Positions 51,467-60,000 of a stretch of 60,000 nucleotides of DNA are shown here, one piece after another (positions within the stretch are counted from its first letter, which is position 1; every line of letters starts with the position of its first letter). A model generated the notes under the pieces. That model was not told where the DNA came from and did not search any database. It worked only from the letters and a program-made list of their open reading frames with translations. Both the position numbers and the translations under genes were made by a program. The DNA comes from Adiantum capillus-veneris (Eukaryota > Streptophyta > Polypodiopsida > Polypodiales > Pteridaceae): positions 17,962,478-18,022,477 of the forward strand of contig CM043961.1 of NCBI GenBank assembly GCA_014529385.2, in the 5' to 3' direction.

Positions 51467-52043
51467 CCCTCCTCGCCATGGCACCTCGCCATCATCCCCC
51501 ATAAGCTCGAAGCCCAACACTGGTATTAGAGCTTGCGACTACAGAGGCGGTGGCGCTTCAAGCATCACATCTCACAACGCAGGGCAAAACAGTGATGTGG
51601 TTGGCACACACAGCGTGTTGAAACGTCATCGTCAGCAGCAGCTACAACGCAAAGGTGTTGGCAAGCCCTTTGAAAGGCAAAGCATTTTGAAACGTTGCCA
51701 GGCAGGTTGGTATACTGCGTCTTGAAACGCTACCTGCGTGCGGGCCTGTGAACACGCTCCCAACATTGCTACCTTTTGAAACGTTGTTGCTTGCCAAGGG
51801 TTAAAGTCGGTACGAGTAAAATTTGCAAGGCTGGAAATCCGCAACATAGTGAAAAGCTTGTGCAGAGATTAACCTGCTGCAAAAGGGATATTCAACTACA
51901 TTTGTTGATTGTTTTCAACTATTATCGACTCTTCGAAGGACACATCAAGATTGCAATTTATCAACAATAGTAGCGAGCAACAAGAATTCGACATCATTTT
52001 TCAACTTCAACGACAGTGATTATAGCCAAAAAAATTATCAATC

Positions 52044-52819
52044 ATGTCAACCGATGAAGCTGGCACATCCGCTGCAGTTACCAAAGCATTATCTGCCGAG
52101 CAACAACGCAAGGACGAGCAAGCATCAGGTATTATTTTGACATCCCTCGAATATGATTTTATTAAATCTTCTAGTGCTGCCTGGATACAGCTAGAGAAGG
52201 TTTTTGGTGCTAAAGCTAAGTATTCAATGATGAGTCTCAAGATGGAGTTTACTCTCTTGCTATGCGTGTTGATGAAAACATTACATCTCTAGTTAACCGA
52301 CTGAAGCGTATTAAAACTCAACTTGTTTATGTTGAAGCCCCAGTGCTAGAAGAACATCTCATAGCTGTTTTGTTAAAAAGTTTGCCTGATAAATTCCATC
52401 AAATTGTTACCGTTTTAAAGGAGAAAGATCCGTTGCCCTCCTTGGATGGTATCATCAATTCATTGCAGGAAAAAGAAAGAAGGGTATCTTGTATCAATTC
52501 TCCTATTATTCCTAGTGCATATACAGTCTCCAATGCAGTATCTGCCATCAGTTCTTCTGATACTTCCAATGCCTATGCAGTCACTAATTGTGTTTCTACC
52601 TCAGCTTCATCTCGACCATCCATTGGTACCATATCTTCTACCATTTGTGGGTGCAACAATCATCAGACAAAGGATTGTTTCAAGAAGAATCCTTATGTTC
52701 ATTGTGGTAAAACAAATCATCCTTCAACTAGATGCTTTCAAAAGGGTAAAAATCAAATTCATGTGATTGAGGAAAACACCGAATCTCCAATATTTTATGT
52801 TGACAATGATGCTTTTTAG
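52044..52819 (+). pseudogene. Copia-type gag (UBN2 family), one frameshift
   Basis: Starts MSTDEAGTSAAVTKALSAEQ at 52044. SAAWIQLEKVFGAKAKYS matches the UBN2 pattern (AKEAWD.L...). A one-base indel near 52250 moves the frame to MRVDENITSLVNRLKRIKTQL and KSLPDKFHQIVTVLKE. A Ser/Thr/Val-rich linker leads to two knuckle-like motifs, CGCNNHQTKDCF and HCGKTNHPSTRCF. The second lacks the first Cys of C-x2-C (Tyr-Val-His-Cys). The frame ends ENTESPIFYVDNDAF at a position equivalent to the protease start, showing where pol was deleted. Confidence 0.75.
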
Positions 52820-53410
52820 ATCAACTCCTTTCATGTTTTTCCTAGTCAAAATAAATTGTACGGGTTATAGACACTACCACACATGAGTGGTAAGATCTTC
52901 CAAACTATCAAATTTTGTTCAAGTCCTATTTTGTTCTACTTCTCATGAGGTTACTGGGTACACCTTAAACCCAAGGTTTGGTTGTGAACCAAAAACTCCA
53001 TTTATTGGTAGCTAATTTTTTAACCTACACCTTATCTGTTCAAGGGGGGATTCACTATCATAGCACTAGGTTATGGATACACCAAAATCCTTGGTAGTGA
53101 GAGAACCTAAAACTCATGGTTCACGAGTACACCAAAAACTCAAGGTATCATGAGTGATTTTTCTAGTTCGGGCTTGAGGGGGGGATTGTTGGGTTCAAGC
53201 CCAATCGCTAGTGGAGACACTCCCTTATTGCATGCAAGGAAATTCCAGTGTGCATGGAAAGTCTCTTTTATATTGTAAGGCTCTTTTTTTAGTTAATTAA
53301 GCAATAGCATAGCGTGAGTTGTATTGACTCCCTCTTCTCTCTCTCTCTCACTCTGCACCCTCCTCGCCATGGCACCTCGTCATCATCCACCATAGGTTCG
53401 AAGCCCAACA

Positions 53411-54684
53411 TTGTCCACTAGGACTCTTGTCTTGACTATATAACTTGGTAATCAATAAGGGAAAAAATTGAGGTCATTTCAACAAAGCATTATCATATTA
53501 AGGCAATGGTCTATGAGCACACTTAGGAGTACTGACACAATTTTTTCTAATCAAGAGGCTCTTAACCCCTAGCTTGTATGTATGCAAATAGCTTTAGGGC
53601 TCTCTTATCTTGTACAATGATGCACTAATATCGTTCTTAGTGTTGTGCTTGAGGTGATCACTATTCTTGGGTATACTATATAATGTATGTGCTTTCTATA
53701 ATCATAATCATAGAAGTGGTATCCAAGTAGGTTCCTTGGCCAAGGTCACCAATATCCTTTTGTTCACCATCTCTAACTTTGGTCATTTTTTTATGATAGT
53801 TTGCAAGTCGGCATATACTACCAAGGAGATAGTTGGGTGTCATCAAAATATCATACGAGCTCGTTTGTGTGTTTGTTTTTAATATTTTATCTTTATAAAA
53901 GTTTGTATGTCCTTTTGTGTGAATGTTTAACACGGTCATATTTTTCAATATGGGCACCTCTTTAACTTCTTAAGCTTTTGCTCTATAGAATGTTGAGTTT
54001 AGGGAAATTAACAAAGAGAGCCATTAGGTCTCCCCAATCTCGGAGAAATGAAAAACCTTTCAAAACATCTTAAGTGCATAAGTGAAGGGTGAGATGAGGA
54101 AATGAAAAGACCCATGGAAGTCAAAAGTCTTTTGTTTTTGTGTCTATATAAAAGAGATGGTCCAGTGCACAATGATACATTTGTGTTTTTCTTTTGCTAA
54201 TTTTGCCTTTAAAGTTTTCTTAGTGTCCTTGCACTACATTAGTGAATATGGTTTTTTGAAGCCATTAAGAATACCATTAGGGGAATTAACAAAGAGAGCC
54301 ACAAAGAGAGAATTCTTGCATTAGCTTAATAATTGTTTAGTGGAAAGGGCTCGAGGTACACGACAAACTGCGCATCCAACGTCCGGACCAACTATGGGAT
54401 TTTAGCAGTAACCGATGGAAAAGCATAGACCAAATGGTTCTCTAATACAACATGGATTGGACAAAAAGGTTGTTGATTAGCAGAGCCCTTGAACGGAGAG
54501 TGCATCCATGGAGCGAGCCAAGAGCAGTGAGCCTCGAGCAAAAATGAGAAATCAGTTGAGCAGATAGAAGAAAGCACAAAGTAGCTTGAGACAACCCCAC
54601 TGTAGTAAAATCAAGACCCATGTATTTAGGGTTTAATACTTCTATGACAAATACTCCAGTGCACATAGAGAAAGACGATCCTAA
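53411..54684. other. Intergenic DNA, no gene recognised
   Basis: Short frames only. A phrase GGGAAATTAACAAAGAGAGCCA recurs in near-identical form (at about 54002 and 54282). Nothing else was identified. Confidence 0.5.
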
Positions 54685-55222
<538 letters not shown>

Positions 55223-55566
55223 CAGAGAGCATGCCATTCAAAGTTGACCATTGGAAAGCAATGGAGATTGCAATATAGACAAGAGAGAGTGCCATGGTAG
55301 AGTTGCAAAGTTTGCAAAACTCTTTGAATATGTTATGGATGAAATCTATCATATTCTTGAAGGAATAACCTAGAAAAAAAAATGTTTTAGTACCTACCTC
55401 TTACAAAAAGTTTATGGTGATTCATTTCAAAAATTAGGTGCTGAGTGGGTTACAAAATGCACTAAGTAGGAGGAACTAAATAACTGCAGTGATCTATAGA
55501 CTATAGGTTTTGCTATCTTGTCTACCCTTCCAAAAACAAAATAAGACATCACCCAGGCTATAGCCC

Positions 55567-58500
55567 TTATAGCTGATTAGGTTGGATTCTGACTGCCTTT
55601 GTTAGCATATCCTTAAGAATGGCCTTTGGAATTCGTGCTTGATGGATATGCATGTTGTTGTTGACATCTTGTCCAAGTACAATCAAGTACACAAAATAAA
55701 TATGCTTGCAAGCAAGAAAGGATGCTTTTTTTGCCAACCTGCCTTGAAAATCAATGCACGAACAAGATGGGACATTCTGAATTTTAACTTCTATGCATGA
55801 TGTAGGGGCTCTACTGTGACCTGTCAGTAGTTCTATGGTAAAAATCTCTTTCTCTCCTTCCACTTCTACGCGGCTTCCAGTCAATTTTGCTGACATTTCT
55901 AATGCTGCATTAACTTGAGCATAGGCAGCCTTCGATACCCCTGGTCGATAGGGATAATTTTGATCTTCATTTTTGTTGGCATGGGGCTCTCTCTGATGCA
56001 CTTCTTTGGGGATCAATGATTCCGTTGACACTCCAATCTCAAATCCTGCCTTCACAAGTGCACAAGCTTCTTGGATGTTGAGTTTGGTGCCCTTTGCAAT
56101 AGGCCAAACATGCGGAGCGCATTCTGGTGGGTGTATGATGCTTGTGACCATTCTCCATGTATGCCTCACATCTGTGTTGCAAAAGTAGCATAACTTTTGC
56201 TTCCGCCAAGAAGATAATTGACAGTCACTCCAAAAACATGGAGCTGGGTCTCCCGGTCTCTGCCTCAATCCACACTTCTTACCAGCTGTCCAATGGTTAC
56301 ACTCCACTCTACTTGATGTTGGTATCCTGCGAATAGCCCACTTTGTGTCATGGACATTTTGCTCTAGAGCTTGCAACAATTCACTGCATGGTTGCTCATG
56401 TGCTGCATTTGACGTCTTATCTTGCGTGACATAATTATACTCAGGCATGTGGCTACAAATGCTTGTATCCATATCCATTAATGGTCGCTTGGCACGCATT
56501 GTCCTCTTCTCACCCTTGAAATTAACTCTGTTATTGAACATTGGAGTACCCATGGAAGCATCATCCACTGCCCTAGAGGTGGCTGCTGGTGATGGACTAG
56601 TCTGCATCCTTGACATGGCTCTGTCAACTAAAATTTCCAATGTTGGCCCCCCTCCAATATATTTACCATCCAAGAAGGCTAGACGCCGGGCACACTGAAG
56701 ATAGGCATTAATAAGATCAGTGACACATGCATCATAAAGACTAATTTTTTGCTTGTACCCCTCTCCAGCCAACCAACTTGCATGTTTGCTCTTAGAGAGG
56801 TTGGTCCTTGGAATCAATGCATTCATTATGGGCTCCCCATCCTTGACCATCATATGTCCCCAATGGCTAACCCTGAAATGCCACCAACTCAACCAACTAT
56901 CTAGCTTTGGTATGTTTTTATCTGTTGTCTTACCTGTTGCCCACCAGCTCCTAGTCCTACGAAATTGCTCGAGTGCCGCATTTGTTGTTTCAGACTATCT
57001 CCACTTCTCACACATCTCTTTATGCTTTGATTGGTACTAGGAGTGGATATACCTCTGTGTGTGCACCCTCAAATTATCCTCCCAGTGCCATAGACAAGAC
57101 CTTTCCCTACCCACCATTTCCTTCTTGTCCCCGAACACATATCTCATTGCATTCCAATTTGCTCCTGCCTCATCTGACATGAATCCTTGAAAATTGGTTG
57201 GCCTATCTGTGTGCTCAATCATAACCTGGTTCATAGATTCCCAAAACATTATTTGTGCTTCCTCATCCTCTTCTTTGAACTCGCATGTGGCAATAGTTAG
57301 AAGCTCTCCAATCCTAATAACATTACAAAGCCATGAGCCAAGGTATACAATAGTTTACACAATTAGTATCCACATCCACTTATTTATTTTTTAATACTTA
57401 TTTGTTACTTATGTGTGATCATAAACATGTGCTCCCATTGTGTGCCAGCCTCCTTCTATTCGATGGACATAGTCAAAACAAACCCATGATAATCGGAGGT
57501 CTTCATGCCCATCTCTATCCATCCTTCTGACCACATCTACTCTTGAACCTGGGCCAGTAGTAGACATCTTGAATATGAAGGACCGCTCTTGTGATGTTGA
57601 TGCTTGCAATGGAAATCGAGAGCCATGGAAGAACTGAAAGTGGCACTTTCTCTTTAGTTCAAGAATTGCATCATATCCATCACCCATTGGTCGAGTGGTC
57701 CTTCTACACTGCATCACCATTTGCTTTACCCTACAACATACATAATCATGGGTGAACCAATTTTTCAAGAATACAAGTGTTTTGGTGCTTATAAGTTGAA
57801 AACTTACTTCTTCATGTTGACAAGGGTAAGCAATTCTTGGGACATCTCATGGACCTCCTTCTCACTTATAAAATCCCCACTTGTAATATTGTCATCTGTG
57901 AAGGCCTTGAGTACCATCTCTCTAGCCAATATCATTTGTACCTTCCTAGGGCCTGCTCTATTGTCCATTGTCACTGCCTTAGCTACTAAGGCTTTTATGT
58001 TCCGAATTGATGCTCTAGACATTCCCTTAGGGACGATGTGTTTGTGCTTGCCATGGTGCATAAATAGCCTACTATGGCAAGAATCCCTAGGCATAAAGTA
58101 GTAAACTGTTGCTGGACAATCTTTCACACACATGGGAACATGCTTGCAAAAAAAGCATTCCAAATTTCCATAGCTCCCCATGGCTAGGCAGCCATTCTTT
58201 GGGAGCTTGGACAACTGACCATTCCAATGTTGCTTGTTAGTTTGATTAGTTCTGCTCCTAAATGAGCATCGCTCATTCATACATTGGAAAACCCCTCCAC
58301 AAAAACTCTTCCTAAGGACAAAAGATTTTTGAGTTCTTGTCTGAGTTTGTGGTTTTGTCCACAAATTTCCCTCATACTTTTGCTCCATACCCTCCATTGC
58401 CTTCCCCTCAATCATTTCATAGATGTAGAATTCTTGGTAGGTTTTTGGTAGATCTTTGACCTTGCCCTTGTATTCACACTCTTGCATAATAGTGTGAAGC

Positions 58501-59015
58501 ACATCATTGGGAGGGAGTGTACGGATGATCTGGAATGCAGAAACTGTTGTCTCAAAATTTAGAGTTTCTTCATCTAGCTTATCAAATTCAACATGATCTT
58601 CATTTTCCTCATCATCATCAATTTGTCTGCAAGAGAGCAAAAAAAATAGTGAAGAATTGTTCAAATTCAAACCTTCCAAAATGATCTTAGACTTACATGC
58701 ACTTACATTGGTGTAGGTGATGGACCAATTGGAGATGACTCAGGGGTCTGAAAGATGTCTTCTAGTCTTGCAGTGTAATTTTTAGATAATGATTCCTCCA
58801 AGATGAAGTATGCCTCCATATAAACCCCCGCATAGGTGGGAAGAGGTGCCAAAACATTAAACTCTTGTCCCTCCTGAACAAGAGCCTCGACAATGACCCT
58901 AGTTGTACCACACAACTTCTCTTGCAGGAGCTTGACGGGAAGGAGGCATTTTCCATGGATGAATGGAATGTTGATGGACTGTCCGGACACAGATTGCAAG
59001 AAAATTTTAGCTTCC
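55567..59015 (-). pseudogene. Intron-containing MULE-like transposase (FAR1/FHY3-type architecture), disrupted
   Basis: Exons inferred on the minus strand: 59015-58707, 58626-57808 and 57730 to about 57410 join with canonical GT-AG sites and consistent phase; the last block is about 57313-55567. Exon 2 carries a Cys/His-rich DNA-binding region (FQCMNERCSF, ECFFCKHVPMC, HHGKHKHI), like WRKY-GCM1 fingers. Then come WVCFDYVH and GAHVYDHT, and TIATCEFKEEDEEAQ, GFMSDEAGANWNAMRYVFG and CLWHWEDNL, the MULE catalytic domain. Near the C-terminus is a SWIM finger CSC-x14-CKH (CSCIDFQGRL...ACKHIYF). Two in-frame TAG codons (57037-57039, 56995-56997) and an unresolved donor after HVYDHT, where an in-frame TAA precedes GTAAC, suggest a pseudogene. 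No terminal inverted repeats were located. It could be a decayed transposon or a domesticated gene copy. Confidence 0.72.
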
Positions 59016-59119
59016 CTGCATAAAAGAGAACTTTCAATCAGATCAACACCATATCCATAGTTAATAATTTTGAGTAAATTGAACACGTGTCAAGTCAATC
59101 TGTACCAACAACTCTGTAA

Positions 59120-59400
59120 AGTTAACAATTTCACATTCATTCAAAAACACTACTGTCTCAATTCGAGTTTTTTTTAAAAATGAAATTCTGACAAATGCTT
59201 TAAAAATGTTAATCTTGAGAAATGTTTTAAAAAACGTTAATCTAGCGAAATGGTTGTAAAAGTTAATAATTTCACAGACATTCGAAAACACTACTATCAA
59301 TCCCAATTTTTTTTTAAAAATGAAATTCTGAGAAATGTTTAAAAAATGTTAATCTTGAGACATGTTTAAGAATATGTTAATCTGGAGAAACGGTTGAAGA
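59120..59400. repeat. Tandem duplication of about 140 bp
   Basis: 59120-59260 and 59261-59400 share AGTTAA.AATTTCACA, ATTC.AAAACACTACT, a T-run, AATGAAATTCTGA.AAATG and ATGTTAATCTTGAGA. AT-rich and non-coding. It lies upstream of the transposase exons. Confidence 0.85.
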
Positions 59401-59538
59401 AAGTTAGTTTGGTTTTTTAATTATATTCTAACTTTTCAAAACATTTTTATTGCCCTTCAAATGTTCAACTTTTGAAATGCACACTGCTTATTCTTAATCA
59501 TTCATATTGTTTGCCTGGTTTCCATCCTTTGCAACGCC

Positions 59539-59616
59539 ATGAGGAAGGCAAGGCTCTTGCAAACGTCGCCACTGGCCAAATACTTCCACCCCTTAAGCCC
59601 CAAGAAAACAGCAAAG
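59539..59616 (+). other. Possible first coding exon of a gene running off the right edge
   Basis: ATG at 59539 opens 26 codons (MRKARLLQTSPLAKYFHPLS then PKKTAK) ending exactly at AAAG|GTAAGC, a strong splice donor. The basic, Pro-rich start with Q..SPLAKYF recalls N-terminal PCNA-binding motifs of replication/repair proteins, but the spacing is not canonical. There is no downstream exon in the window. It is speculative. Confidence 0.3.
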
Positions 59617-59647
59617 GTAAGCTTAACCTTTTGATTTAAGGACCATC

Positions 59648-59694
59648 TTTCTCAAATCTTTAAGCACGCTGAGCGCGCTTAAAGATCTGAGAAA
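59648..59694. repeat. 18-bp inverted repeat (hairpin)
   Basis: Arms TTTCTCAAATCTTTAAGC (59648-59665) and GCTTAAAGATCTGAGAAA (59677-59694) pair at 17 of 18 positions, with an 11-nt loop. It lies about 30 bp after the possible splice donor. The function is unknown. Confidence 0.85.
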
Positions 59695-59859
59695 AGAGAA
59701 GGTGAATTTGACAGCAAATGAGAGCATTTGAGTTGAGCGTAGGTGTGAGAGGAATGGAAGGTTCCTGTTGCTGTGTGTATTGAGTTGTTGTTGTGTGTAT
59801 TGAGCAGGTGGTAGCACTGTTGAAGCTTGCATCACTACTAGTTCGTGGTAGCAACAGAG

Positions 59860-59927
<68 letters not shown>
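59860..59927. repeat. (GA)n microsatellite
   Basis: About 68 bp of uninterrupted GA near the right edge of the window. Confidence 0.95.
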
Positions 59928-59928
<1 letters not shown>

Positions 59929-60000
59929 CCTATGAGAGACACTGTGTATAGTAAAGCTCCCTTAACACCTCAAACAGAGTGAGATGCAGGGGAGGGGCAA

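Larger units (their letters stand above)
51244..53410 (+). mobile_element. Gag-only copia-type element (TR-GAG-like)
   Basis: LTRs at 51244-51519 and 53187-53410 share CCCAAT..C, TGGAGACACTCCCTTATTG, CACCCTCCTCGCCATGGCAC and TCGAAGCCCAACA. The right copy has inverted ends TGTTGGG / CCCAACA; the left copy starts TATTGGG (mutated TG). A primer site TGGTATTAGAGC (51521-51532) and a polypurine tract GAGGGGGGGA (about 53176-53185) adjoin the LTRs. The left LTR has an expanded (CT)n. The interior encodes gag only, with no pol domains. No target duplication was found. It is probably a non-autonomous copia derivative. Confidence 0.8.

Overview
The window looks like nuclear DNA from a land plant with a large, repeat-swollen genome, probably a fern or another free-sporing vascular plant. 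The evidence is plant-type LTR retrotransposons (Ty1/copia with initiator-Met primer sites, a Ty3/gypsy chromovirus), MULE-type transposase sequence, long GA/CT/GT microsatellites and the 5' exons of a SKOR/GORK-like outward K+ channel. The lineage call is an inference; nothing in the window fixes it. There are no rRNA or tRNA genes, no CRISPR and no prokaryotic features.

Layout. 1-7.6 kb: remains of a copia element, then minus-strand fragments of three LTR families (called here LTR-alpha, LTR-gamma, LTR-beta). 7.6-29.0 kb and 43.3-44.4 kb: at least four copies (A, B, C, D) of one minus-strand LINE family with ORF1 (coiled coil plus RNA-binding-like domain), ORF2 (APE endonuclease, reverse transcriptase, Cys/His motif) and 3' ends running into (TC)n. 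LINE B is split by a solo LTR (14331-15640, TSD TTTAC) and by a 5.8-kb LTR-alpha element (16322-22138, TSD CAGGT). LINE D is split by a copia element (29024-43275, TSD CTCTT), which is itself split by a nearly pristine chromodomain gypsy element (32214-40835, TSD GGATG). 44.4-46.2 kb: an LTR fragment and the 3' end of an unrelated plus-strand L1-like LINE with a poly(A) tail. 46.4-49.3 kb: four exons of the K+ channel gene (minus strand), ending exactly before the GYGD selectivity filter. 51.2-53.4 kb: a gag-only copia-type element. 55.6-59.0 kb: an intron-containing MULE-like transposase pseudogene. 59.5 kb: a possible first exon on the plus strand.

Interpretation. Insertion order can be read directly from four matching 5-bp target duplications and from LTR divergence: LINE copies are oldest, then copia (5 differences in 192-bp LTRs), then gypsy (2 differences in 1468-bp LTRs). 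The left 46 kb may be one giant transposon-filled intron of the channel gene, or the gene may be truncated. The most interesting candidate for something undescribed is the ORF1/ORF2 junction of the LINE family. In both copies where it is visible, ORF1 ends in TGA followed by CGG, and ORF2 follows in the same frame after exactly 30 conserved nucleotides. This arrangement suggests UGA-CGG stop-codon readthrough or coupled reinitiation. A second candidate is the tendency of these LINEs to join each other through (TC)n tails, as expected of a microsatellite-targeted retrotransposon.
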